Of a stretch of DNA of 64,000 nucleotides, positions 32,301-39,458 are shown piece by piece. A program made the position numbers and the translations under genes. Position 1 is the stretch's first letter. Each line of letters begins with the position of its first letter. The notes beneath the pieces are model-generated. The model ran no database searches. It worked only from the letters and a program-made list of their open reading frames with translations, and was not told where the DNA came from. The stretch comes from CAYRVX01 sp964427875. GTDB taxonomy: Bacteria; Planctomycetota; Phycisphaerae; SM23-33. Location: assembly GCA_964427875.1 (NCBI GenBank), contig CAYRVX010000018.1, forward strand, positions 1 through 64,000, in the 5' to 3' direction.

Positions 32301-34924
32301 CGGACACGTGGGTGTCGGACATACCCGACACGGAGCCGCCGACGGTGCAGATCACCGCGGTCAGCCCCGACCCGCGCAACGTGCCCGTCAACGAGATCGA
32401 GATCGTCTTCAGCGAGCCCGTGCTCCACGTCGACGTGGGCGACCTGACGCTCACCCGCAGCGGCGGGGGCAACCTTCTGACCACCCAGCCGGTGACGAGC
32501 GCCGACAACATCACGTGGACGCTGGGGGGATTGGCCCCGCTGACGAGTGCCGGGGGCGACTACGTGCTGACGTTGACGGCGGGGCAGTCCGGTATCGCGG
32601 ATGACGCGGGCAACCCGCTGGCCGGTGATGCGTCCGATTCGTGGGTTACCGACACCCAGACCCCGGGGGCCGACATCACCGACGTGGATCCCGACCCGCG
32701 CGTGACGGCCGTCGGGGAGATCGACATCGTCTTCGACGAGCCCGTCACCGGCCTGGACGCGGGCGACCTGAGCCTGACCCGCGACGGCGGGGCGGATCTG
32801 CTGACCGGCAGCGAGCCGCTGAGCACCACGGACAACATCACGTGGACGCTGGGCGGCCTGACCGCGCTGACCGGCACGGGGGGAAGCGGGAACTTCGTCG
32901 CCTTCAACGACCACGTGCCGGGCCCCGACACGCACGTGAACACAACAACCTACTCGGCCAACGCCGCGGACACCGGACTGCTGAAGGACATCGACACCGG
33001 GGTGGACACTGCCGTGACGTTGACGATGACGGCCGCCGGCATCCATTACGCCGGTTTGCAGGACGCCCCCGCCGTCGGCACCGACGCGTATGAGATCTTC
33101 GACGGCTTCGTGGATCTCGACGGCGCCAACGGCGCCAGCATCGAGATCAACGTCGGGGACCACTACACCTACACCTTCTCCGACCTGGACGCCGGCGCCG
33201 TGGTGACCTACAGCTTCTACGGCACGGCCATCCGGGGCAACAGCGACTACACCAAGCGCTGGACACTCGTGACGCTCGTCGGCGCCGAGGGCACCGCGGA
33301 CCACAGCATCGGCGACGGCGTGGTCACCAGCGCCTTCAACCCCGCGCTGGCGGCCAACGAGGTGGCCCTCTGGACCGGCGACAACAGCCGGGCCGACCAG
33401 GGCCTCGTCATCGGCTGGACCGCGATCGACCCCGGGCCGGACGGCACCTTCCAGGTCGTCTCGACGCAGTACACCGGCCCGGTCCCCATCAGCGTGGACT
33501 CCGGGGGCGTCGCCGACGGGCGCAAGGGCTACGGCATCTCCGGCATCCGGCTCGAGGAGCTGGGCGCCACCGGGCTGCCGGGCTCTTACGAGGTGACGCT
33601 GACGGCCGGGAGGTCGGGAATCCAGGATGCAGCCGGCAACCCGCTGGCCGCCGACACGTCCGATGCGTGGGTCATCGCCGCCGAGGAGCCCACCGCCGAC
33701 ATCATCGACGTGACCCCCGACCCGCGCGACGTGGCCGTGGACGAGATCGTCATCGCCTTCAGCGAGCCCGTCAGCGCGTTCGACATCGCCGACCTTGGCC
33801 TGACGCGGGACGGCGGGGCCAATCTGCTCACCACCCAGCCGCTGGAAACGCTGGACAGCATCACGTGGACGCTGGGCGGCCTGGGCGGCCTGACCGCCGC
33901 CGGAGGCACGTACACGCTGACTCTGACGGCCGTGGGCTCCGGCATCCAGGACGCCTCGGGCAACCCGCTGGCCGGGGATGCGTCGGACACCTGGACGGCG
34001 GACATGCAGCCGCCGACGGCAGACGCGTGGTTCAGCGCAGCCGACCACGGCGACGTCGGCGAAGTGCTGCTGGAGATCCCCGACGACGGCCTGTTCAGCG
34101 AGGCGAGGATGTCCGGCGTCGGGCGCCTGGTCATCGAGTTCTCCGAGCCGATCGACCCGGCGAGCTTCCCGCCGGCGTCGGTCCTGATGGCCGGCAACGA
34201 CGTCAACGGCCAGCCGGTGGACCTCTCGTCCGTCGAGGCGAGCACGTCCACGCGCGACGGAGACACGGTGGGAGTGATCGACTTCGCCCCGGCCCTGCCC
34301 GACGTCGTCAGGTACCTGGTGCGGATCGACGGGGTGACGGACGCCAACGGCACGCCGCTGTCCGGCGACGACGACCGGATCTTCACCGCGCTGGCGGGCG
34401 ACGCCAGCGGCGACCGCCGCGTGAACGCGATCGACCTGTCATACATCTGGCCGCGCAGGACGACGCAGATCGACGGCGCCACGGTATCGCAGACGCGATC
34501 GGACGTGACCGGTGACGGTCGAGTGAATGCGATCGACCTGTCAGCCGCCTGGCCGATGCGCGGCGCGAACATGCAGGACGTCCCCGACCCGCTGCCGCCC
34601 CCGGCCTCCGCTGGCGCCGGCCTGTCGCAGGGCGCGCTGGATGCCGCGGCTGCGCTGTGGACGGGTCGGGAGGAAGGCGTGACCACGGCCCCGGCCGATC
34701 CAGCCACGCAGCCGACGGACACCGCCCTGTCGTCGCCCGCGCCGCCGACAGCCGACGGTCTCCTCTCGGGCGTTTCCGGCTCGCCGGAGCCGGCAGACGT
34801 CCTGGCCGCCCCGTCCGAGGGCGAAGCGGAAGACATCACCGCCGCATCCCCCTCAGCGGATCTGGACCCGGACCTGTTGGACCTTCTCGGCGTCGTCGCC
34901 CTCACGACGCCCCTGGGCGACTGA
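26393..34924 (+). CDS. 2843-aa secreted LEPR-XLL/lamin-tail/CotH/Ig-like/dockerin protein
   Basis: Residues 15-26 hold the planctomycete LEPR-XLL motif (LECLEPRVLLDG). Lamin-tail domains, each starting like LVINEIMYHP, begin near 62, 224, 356, 1267, 1433 and 1583. A CotH kinase-like domain spans about 793-1176 with DRLEGDD, NRGKNMSTYK and the WDLDHSHL metal motif. About 1761-2540 is an array of five roughly 105-residue Ig-like repeats (VSPDPRxxxVxxIxIxF, GNPLAGDASDTW); the fourth is split by a 230-residue inserted domain (2162-2393). A dockerin-like pair (GDASGDRRVNAIDLS, GDGRVNAIDLSAAW) lies at 2667-2725, then an acidic tail. ATG 26393 has GGAGG upstream; ATG 26333 has none. CotH proteins phosphorylate secreted proteins. 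Confidence 0.85.
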   Translation: MTRELDDRGHGRPILECLEPRVLLDGIAEQEAIEALGTSAVLLAAQQTETIDPRQLGPSSRRTGLIISEIMYHPPDPHGEDLEFIEITNTEPVPDDLSRYRLSGEIGFVFPEGTIIGGLDRLVVAADPSAVEAFYGITGVLGPFEDRLGNGGGTVRLRNQVDAILWETEYSDVYPWPAAADGAGHSLVLARPDYGEDSVEAWGTSGYMYGSTGAADPTVGDLLSNVVLNEILAHTDLPQIDFIELYNYGTQSVDISGCEISDNPDPSIPGFIIPPSTTLGPGGFISFDQTQLGFSLSMHADDVYLRNPAGDRVLDALAFGAQANGVSLGRYPDGGPEVRVLSALSPGAPNDEPANEDIVINEIMYHPISGDSADEYVELYNRGGSGVYVDDWCFTQGIGYTFGENTLIPAGGYLVVAKDPARLIATHPGVLNATNTVGGFSGNLSDRGERIVLARPDDPLLPDQDFVVVDEVWYRDGESWGEWADGGGSSLELIDPHSDNMRAMNWTDSDETAKAPWTLVEHTGVLDHGRNAANEIHILLEGRGEALLDNVEVFKVGEGNRVANATFESGSGGWVIQGTHIDSHLETSEGYLSGQSLHLVASRRGDNSVNRVETDLTSDLASGNTATIRGRVRWLRGCPLILLRLHGNWLEAPGEMIVPANLGTPGEQNSSHAANAGPAIEDVAHGPVLPAPYEDVVVTARVADVDGLSSVLLKWRNDTAAPSNVHSLVMTDNGMGADAIAGDGIYSAAIPGQGDHDLVAFYVEGTDLQSVTTRFPWTAPGEECHVMFGQTDRSGAFGTYRFWMTEAARAEWSSRQKLSDHPIHGTFVYGDFRVVYNAGARYRGSPWIRSAGNPETKDTSFVFYTNKDDRLLGVTSYNLDRLEGDDTKQRERMSNWLADQVDTPFFYQRYVHLYVNEYHKGTIYGDSQQPNDDMVEYWWPDGQGGELFKIDDWFEFNDNSQVSKEFNENGQLRLYLTTGGELKKARYRWSWRKESVHGLDDDYTSFFEMVEAMNLDYTSPEYATLVPALVDYEEWMHVFAVEHIIRNWDSYGYNRGKNMSTYKPLDGKWQMIMWDLDHSHLTGSPTDNNLFSINCPTARSKFFKYPAFLRAYWRAISEVANGPMRAEVCDPIMDANYAAFQANGISVTNPNSALKQWIADRRAWLLGKLAGVAADFEITTNGGNDLSTDQQVFTLSGTAPVEAKAIHINGNPAAVTWTSVTEWTVELGLNPGDNVLTVEGLDSWGNVVGSDTITVTYTDPGVSPIGKLVINEIMYHPAVSDAEYIEIHNLSGTDAFDLSGWRLDGVDFTFGSGSIIRAGEHAVVAENITAFAPIYGVTAASRIIGEYGPGGGLANGGETLRLLMPAGAGLWTTVDEVTYDDGLPWPVNADGTGPSLQLIDLSQDNDRIGNWAVDPATPYTPGEANSVAQALPAIPDIRINEVQGDNVTTLADNMGDYDPWVELYSAGSTNLDDCYLTDDYTNLTKWAFPAGFPLATGNYALAWLDGEPSEQTASDLHTSFAIDALPGSLALVWEYGGMPIVVDYVDYAYAPADESSGRWPDGDGDLYRMDGPTGGEANSGPYVGGVVISEIHYNPDDSNDFEFIELYNRSGAPVNLWETHSSQDYGWALEGFELAAGTVLAAAEALVVVPFDPVLEPDELAAFEARYGLGGSGVQIVGGYGANLDNNGETLRLQQPDPPHPSDPLTALYADIDVVEYDDDSPWPGEADGNGASLNRVSSGVWGSDPASWQALSPTPGEFGVLADIVDVSPDPRSTSVSDITILFNEAVSGFDVGDLSLTRNGGANLLTTQALTTSDNIEWTLGGLSSLTAADGTYVLTLWEAGSGIVDGVGNPLYRDAEDTWLKDTVPPTADVIDVSPDPHLTAVEQIDVVFSEPVSGLDVGDLSLTRDGGGDLLTGAEGLATADGITWALTGLTALTDLIGTYTMVLTLTAAGSGIVDVAGNPLAGDASDTWVSDIPDTEPPTVQITAVSPDPRNVPVNEIEIVFSEPVLHVDVGDLTLTRSGGGNLLTTQPVTSADNITWTLGGLAPLTSAGGDYVLTLTAGQSGIADDAGNPLAGDASDSWVTDTQTPGADITDVDPDPRVTAVGEIDIVFDEPVTGLDAGDLSLTRDGGADLLTGSEPLSTTDNITWTLGGLTALTGTGGSGNFVAFNDHVPGPDTHVNTTTYSANAADTGLLKDIDTGVDTAVTLTMTAAGIHYAGLQDAPAVGTDAYEIFDGFVDLDGANGASIEINVGDHYTYTFSDLDAGAVVTYSFYGTAIRGNSDYTKRWTLVTLVGAEGTADHSIGDGVVTSAFNPALAANEVALWTGDNSRADQGLVIGWTAIDPGPDGTFQVVSTQYTGPVPISVDSGGVADGRKGYGISGIRLEELGATGLPGSYEVTLTAGRSGIQDAAGNPLAADTSDAWVIAAEEPTADIIDVTPDPRDVAVDEIVIAFSEPVSAFDIADLGLTRDGGANLLTTQPLETLDSITWTLGGLGGLTAAGGTYTLTLTAVGSGIQDASGNPLAGDASDTWTADMQPPTADAWFSAADHGDVGEVLLEIPDDGLFSEARMSGVGRLVIEFSEPIDPASFPPASVLMAGNDVNGQPVDLSSVEASTSTRDGDTVGVIDFAPALPDVVRYLVRIDGVTDANGTPLSGDDDRIFTALAGDASGDRRVNAIDLSYIWPRRTTQIDGATVSQTRSDVTGDGRVNAIDLSAAWPMRGANMQDVPDPLPPPASAGAGLSQGALDAAAALWTGREEGVTTAPADPATQPTDTALSSPAPPTADGLLSGVSGSPEPADVLAAPSEGEAEDITAASPSADLDPDLLDLLGVVALTTPLGD

Positions 34925-34982
34925 CCCTTCCGACACCGGCCGACATCACAGCTCGCCCCGTCGCTGATGGCGAGTACCCCAA

Positions 34983-35056
34983 TACGCCCGGCGGGACTCG
35001 AACCCACGACCTGCGGTTTAGGAAACCGCCGCTCTGTCCTGCTGAGCTACGGGCGC
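34983..35056 (-). tRNA. tRNA-Arg (anticodon CCU)
   Basis: On the minus strand the acceptor GCGCCCG pairs with CGGGCGT (one G-U), the D arm is GCTC/GAGC, the anticodon arm GCGGT/ACCGC encloses TTCCTAA, and the T arm GTGGG/CCCGC encloses TTCGAGT. The variable loop has five bases. The anticodon CCT reads AGG. CCA is not encoded. An integrase fragment begins 100 bp away. Confidence 0.95.
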
Positions 35057-35634
35057 AACTGTCTTATTGCAGAGCATCTAACCTCGTTGTTCCGAGGGCG
35101 TTGCTCTCTTGACGACAACCCTTACGACAACCGCATCCATCAACTCTATCGGCAGATGCGCTGACGGTCAAGGACGTCTGCAACGAGTACCTGACTCACC
35201 AGTTCCGCAAGGTCCAGGCTGGTGAGATGGGTCCCCGCTGGCTGGAGGACTGTCGCCGTGTCGCCGAGTGCTTCGCAGCCTTCATGGGCAAGAGCCGGCT
35301 CGTCGCGGATCTCCGGCCGGACGACTTCCAGCGGCTCAGACGGAAGCCGCATCGGGAGGGCCTCAAGGCCGGAGGGAGACCGCTGCAAGGCCGTGTCCGC
35401 TGCCGAGTACGTCCGACCCCCAGCCTGAGCCGTTTTCCGCCGACTGCGCCACTGGCGCCTGACTTGTCCGTCGGGCAGCAAGCTGCCGTCGCTCGAACCC
35501 GATGCGTGATTCCGGCCACATTCAGACGTTGGCTGGACGAACTTCCCCACCGGCGATATGATGCTTGAAGAGGATCTTCGGCCATGTGTTGAGCGGGCGA
35601 AGGCGTCCTTTGTCTTGCGTCGGATCGACTCGAT
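35057..35634. other. Gap between tRNA-Arg and the first radical SAM gene
   Basis: Apart from the integrase remnant (35158-35568), these bases show no intact gene. No direct repeat of the tRNA 3' end could be found by eye within the window, so a second attachment site is not established. Confidence 0.4.
35158..35568 (+). pseudogene. Tyrosine-recombinase fragment (N-terminal core-binding domain)
   Basis: The translated segment LTVKDVCNEYLTHQFRKVQ, then RWLEDCRRVAECFAAFMGK and LVADLRPDDFQRLR matches the N-terminal half of planctomycete phage-type integrases. No start codon precedes it in frame (a stop at 35110-35112 closes the frame), similarity fades after about 35345, and no catalytic R-H-R-Y region follows. 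It sits immediately beside tRNA-Arg(CCU), the classic integration target, so it is best read as the scar of an integrated element. Confidence 0.65.
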
Positions 35635-37593
35635 ATGGAACTTCCTCGTCGTGCTCGTGGTGATGAGCTGCTCCGGCCGGGCGAACTGGCCGGCATTCGT
35701 TCGCGCCTGCGGAACGTTGCGCCGAGGCACGACCTGGCCACCGTGATCGCGTGTGCGTTCGATCACCGCACGCGGATGCTGCCGTTCATCTTGGCCGACA
35801 CGCGAATGGCGCCGGCCGGCGTGCGTGCGATCGGCTCGGCGATGGTCGACGCGGGATTCCACAAGACCCGTATCGTCTTGCAGCAGTGGAGCCGGAGCTT
35901 CCGGCCGTCGCGGATGCGGCTGGACGGGAGAATCCCCGACCTCTTCATGGTCTCGAGCATGCAGATCCACTGGGCCCCGTGCAAGGCCCTGATCCAAGAC
36001 GCCTGCCGGATCGACCCTGCGCAACGCCCGCTGATCGTCGTGGGCGGGCCGAAAGTCATCTACGAGCCGTGGGACGTATTCAGTGCCGACCCGGCCGACC
36101 CGTGGGCCGCGGACGTGGCCGTCACCGGCGAGGAATACGTCTTGCTGAGCTTGCTGGAGGTGCTCCTCTCGATGCGTGCGGGCGGCGAGTCGATCCGTTC
36201 GGCATTTCTGCGGGCGCGCGACAGCGGGGCGCTCGATGAGGTCCCCGGGCTGGTGTACGCGCGGGGCGGGCGCGACGGTGTGGCGGAGGAGCTGGTCGAT
36301 ACGGGCATCCAGCGCCTGCTGGGCGATCTGGACGAGCTGCCCAGCCCGGCGTTGGGCTTTCGGCTCCTCGAGCCGCCCAGCGCCCGGGCCACGCTGGCTT
36401 CCCGCGCCGTGCCCGCCGGCCGGGTCCGCAGGCACAGCCCGATCGGGGCGATCGTGCTGACGCTGGGGTGCAAGTTCGGCTGCTCGTATTGCCCGATCCC
36501 CGCCTACAACCAGCGGCAATACCGCACCAAGAGCGGCGAGCGGATCGCCGAGGATATCCAGCGGCTCTACCGCGAGTACCACATCCGATCTTTCTTCGGC
36601 GCCGACGACAACTTCTTCAATGACAGACAACGAACGCTCGATATCGTCGAGACGTTGGCGCGGAAGGTGGACGCCGGGTCGCGGCCTCACCGAAAGATCC
36701 GCTGGGGCACCGAGGCGACGATCCACGACACGCTACGGATGAAGGATCATCTGCCCCTCACGCGAAGGGCGGGGCTGTGGGGGCTATGGCTGGGCGTGGA
36801 AGACATGACCGGTGCGCTGGTAAGGAAGGGCCAGGGCGCCGACAAGACCGTCGAGGCGTTTGCCCTCCTGCGGGAGAGCGGCATCTTCCCGATCCCCATG
36901 ATGATGCACCACGACTCCCAGCCGTTGTTTACACGAGAGGGCAATGCGGGGCTGCTGAACCAGGTGGGACTGCTGCGGAAGGCAGGGGCCGTCTACATGC
37001 AGGTCATGATGCTCACGCCCTCGCCCGGCTCGAAACTGTACGTGGACACCTATGCTTCCGGCCTCGCGTACGAAAGCGTCAATGGCGTCGCGGTCGAGCC
37101 GTATCTCGTCGACGGGAATCGCGTCGTCGCGTCCCGCCACCCGAGGCCCTGGGTCAAACAGCTCAATCTCCTGGCGGCGTACGTGTACTTCTACAACCCG
37201 CTCCGTTTCCTGATCGCGTTGGTCCGCCCAAAGACGAGGATCCCACTGGCCGACGCCGAAACGCTCCCGGCTGTGACCGGACAAGAGGCGGGGCCTCGCC
37301 GGGGCAAGCTCCGCAGCCGAATCCGGAGGAAGGTAAGGGCGTTCCTGGGCGATGCCGCCGTGCAGTTATTCGGCATGTGGGGGCTCTCGCGCACGATCCG
37401 GAGCACGTTCGGCTGGGCCTTACATCTCCGGCGCGGTCGGATCACGCGCCACACCGCGGCGCCCACCAGCCGGATCCCGATGCGAGGCGCCGACGGCGGC
37501 CCGGCGAGCCACGCCCTGCCCGGTACTCCCACGCCGCAATGCCGGCCGCTTGAATCGCGGGAAAGAGCATCCATTACGTCATCTCGCGACTAA
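35635..37593 (+). CDS. B12-binding radical SAM protein
   Basis: The 652-aa protein has a cobalamin-binding-like N-terminal domain (SSMQIHWAPCKALIQDA, IVVGGPKVIYEPWD, VAVTGEEYVLL) followed by a radical SAM core with LGCKFGCSYCPIPAYN, the CxxxCxxC iron-sulfur motif (about residue 280). It then has RWGTEATIH, LGVEDMTGALVRKGQ and MMLTPSPGSKLY, typical of class B/E-like enzymes that methylate or rearrange lipids, pigments or antibiotics. Homology starts near residue 38, so the first ATG, which lacks a ribosome site, may be too early (GTG 35742 is an alternative). It converges on a second protein of the same class. Confidence 0.82.
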   Translation: MELPRRARGDELLRPGELAGIRSRLRNVAPRHDLATVIACAFDHRTRMLPFILADTRMAPAGVRAIGSAMVDAGFHKTRIVLQQWSRSFRPSRMRLDGRIPDLFMVSSMQIHWAPCKALIQDACRIDPAQRPLIVVGGPKVIYEPWDVFSADPADPWAADVAVTGEEYVLLSLLEVLLSMRAGGESIRSAFLRARDSGALDEVPGLVYARGGRDGVAEELVDTGIQRLLGDLDELPSPALGFRLLEPPSARATLASRAVPAGRVRRHSPIGAIVLTLGCKFGCSYCPIPAYNQRQYRTKSGERIAEDIQRLYREYHIRSFFGADDNFFNDRQRTLDIVETLARKVDAGSRPHRKIRWGTEATIHDTLRMKDHLPLTRRAGLWGLWLGVEDMTGALVRKGQGADKTVEAFALLRESGIFPIPMMMHHDSQPLFTREGNAGLLNQVGLLRKAGAVYMQVMMLTPSPGSKLYVDTYASGLAYESVNGVAVEPYLVDGNRVVASRHPRPWVKQLNLLAAYVYFYNPLRFLIALVRPKTRIPLADAETLPAVTGQEAGPRRGKLRSRIRRKVRAFLGDAAVQLFGMWGLSRTIRSTFGWALHLRRGRITRHTAAPTSRIPMRGADGGPASHALPGTPTPQCRPLESRERASITSSRD

Positions 37594-37645
37594 GAGCCTG
37601 TCCGGCGCCCCGAATCCCTTGCTCAACTTTCCTCTTACCGGTCGG

Positions 37646-39034
37646 TCAGGCCGGGCATAGTGCTCGGTTCAGGGCCTGACCTCGGGATACGTCCAGTTTC
37701 CTGTAAAGATCACGATCCGTACGAAGGTTGCTCCGGAAGGAGAGATTACCCACCGTCGCGAACAGCGGCGCGCGCCTTCGCCATAAGCTGCTCCATATCC
37801 GAGGCAGGATGTGCCGCAGGGAGTAGAACCCCCGGTTGCAGGTGTCCATCTCTTGGAGAATGCCGGCCCGGGACAAATGCTTGTACCGGGCTACGGGGAA
37901 ACTCAGCGTGAAGTACTTCCAGTCTTCCGGGAACGAATCAGTGGCGATGCGGCCTTGCGACTTCATCTTGTCCCACAGGCGCGTCCCGGGCAGCGGTGTC
38001 AGGAACAGCACGTTGAGGAGGTCCACGCCATAGCGTTTGGCGGCGTCGGCTATTCGCTTGCCAATGCCCCGCTCATCCGCGTCCAGCCCCATGATGAAGG
38101 AACCCATCACTAAGATCCTGTGCCGCTGTATCCGACGAACGGAGGCCTTGAAATCCCGGCCCATCAGGAAGTTGAATTTCTTGCCGACCTCCGCCAGTCC
38201 TTCGTTCGTCGGTGACTCAAAGCCAATGAAGACACCTTTGCAGCCTGCTTTGGCTGCCAGCATCAGCAGCTCCTCGTCATCGGCCATGTTGACGGTCGCC
38301 TGGCAAATCCACTTCTTGCGCAGCTTCGCGCGGATCATGGCCCGAAACAGGTCCTTGGCACGGGCGAGATGCTTGGCACTCGTGCCGATGAGATTGTCGT
38401 CAACGATCAGGACCAACTTCTCCTGAATCGTTCGGAATTCCTCCACGACCTTTTCAATAGGCCGTTGCCGGTAGCGATTCCCGTTGAAAGCCGACACGCT
38501 GCAGAAGCTGCAATCGAGCGGGCAGCCACGCGTGGTCTGAATCGAACCGAAGCCATAACCGCTCGTCAAGAGGTCATTCCGAGCCAGTGGAATGTCGCCC
38601 ATGCTCACATGCTCGCCGGTATACACCGGCTCCAGCACGCCTTGCTGGACGTCTTGAAGAACTTGCGCCCAGACACTTTCGGCCTCGCCCGTTACCACCG
38701 AATCCACGCGCGCCATCGCCTCTTCCAAGCACATCGTCGCATGGATGCCTCCCATTACAACGGGCACGCTCCGGTTGCGAAACTCGCCCGCCAATTCGTA
38801 CGCGCGGTTCGCCTGCGAGGTAAACGCGGTAATGCCCACCAGGTCCGGCCGTGGCAGGGCTTCGTAGTCCGCTGCGCTGAGGTTCTCGTCAATGATCGTG
38901 ATCTCCCACTCCGGCGGGGTCAGGCCGGCCAGGACCAGAAGGCCCAGCGGCTTCCAGACGCGGTACTTGCTCCAACGGTTTTTCTTGGCGAGGCTTACCA
39001 GCGGATTACGCGGATTTATCAGATACAGATGCAC
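37646..39034 (-). CDS. B12-binding radical SAM protein, BchE/HpnJ-like
   Basis: The 462-aa product starts with a B12-binding domain (YLINPRNP, LGLLVLAGLTPPEWEITIIDE, VGITAFTSQANRAYELA, VVMGGIHATM) and continues with the radical SAM core TTRGCPLDCSFCSVSAFNG carrying CxxxCxxC. DDNLIGTSAKHLARAKDLF and GFESPTNEGLAEVGKKFN are further family landmarks. Homologues act in bacteriochlorophyll, hopanoid and natural-product chemistry. It converges on the first radical SAM gene with a 52-bp gap. The two may act on one product, but nothing fixes the substrate. Confidence 0.85.
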   Translation of the reverse strand: MHLYLINPRNPLVSLAKKNRWSKYRVWKPLGLLVLAGLTPPEWEITIIDENLSAADYEALPRPDLVGITAFTSQANRAYELAGEFRNRSVPVVMGGIHATMCLEEAMARVDSVVTGEAESVWAQVLQDVQQGVLEPVYTGEHVSMGDIPLARNDLLTSGYGFGSIQTTRGCPLDCSFCSVSAFNGNRYRQRPIEKVVEEFRTIQEKLVLIVDDNLIGTSAKHLARAKDLFRAMIRAKLRKKWICQATVNMADDEELLMLAAKAGCKGVFIGFESPTNEGLAEVGKKFNFLMGRDFKASVRRIQRHRILVMGSFIMGLDADERGIGKRIADAAKRYGVDLLNVLFLTPLPGTRLWDKMKSQGRIATDSFPEDWKYFTLSFPVARYKHLSRAGILQEMDTCNRGFYSLRHILPRIWSSLWRRRAPLFATVGNLSFRSNLRTDRDLYRKLDVSRGQALNRALCPA

Positions 39035-39458
39035 GGATCGTATTCTCCCACATCGATCAGAGCGCAGATTGGATCAGCCGAGATTCTCCACAAATGTCGG
39101 CTGCCTGCGCTGTCTGCAGGCTATCCATGTATCATAGTGCCCGCGACGGGCGCCTTGTGCAAGCGCTATTTGGCACCTGGTCGGCCTGGGGCAGTCTGCG
39201 TCTGGGCGTCTCGTGGAACTTGAGACGTGTCTTCATTGCCATACACTGGTTACCTATGATAGGAGGCTGGCTGTCTCTTCCCCTCTGCGTTGCACAACTT
39301 GTCCGGCAGCCGGGATACTTCATCCGGGCCGAAATCGCAACCTTGAGCCCGTTCGCCTTTCACGTTGACAAATCCTGATGACTCCGTACCCTTAGGCTCG
39401 AATGTGCGGAACAACGCCATCTTCCCCGAAAGTGATGGATTCATAGAGAAGATACAGG
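39035..39458. other. Divergent regulatory region before the sigma factor gene
   Basis: About 420 bp upstream of both the radical SAM gene (-) and the sigma factor gene (+). A TATGAT box for the minus strand is at 39131-39136 and a TTGACA promoter for the plus strand at 39365. No convincing gene is present; a 94-codon frame on the plus strand has no family support. Confidence 0.45.
39365..39392 (+). promoter_or_regulatory. Candidate promoter of the sigma factor gene
   Basis: A perfect TTGACA (39365-39370) followed after 16 nt by TACCCT (39387-39392). The -10 is weak. The leader would be about 60 nt. Confidence 0.4.

Noticed and set aside
28517..34048. Two long minus-strand frames (991 and 819 codons) opposite the giant LEPR-XLL gene
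   Set aside because: Shadow frames of a GC-rich repetitive gene; composition is not protein-like and no motifs appear.
39094..39378. 94-codon plus-strand frame upstream of the sigma factor
   Set aside because: Overlaps the promoter region of both neighbours, with no ribosome site or recognisable motif.
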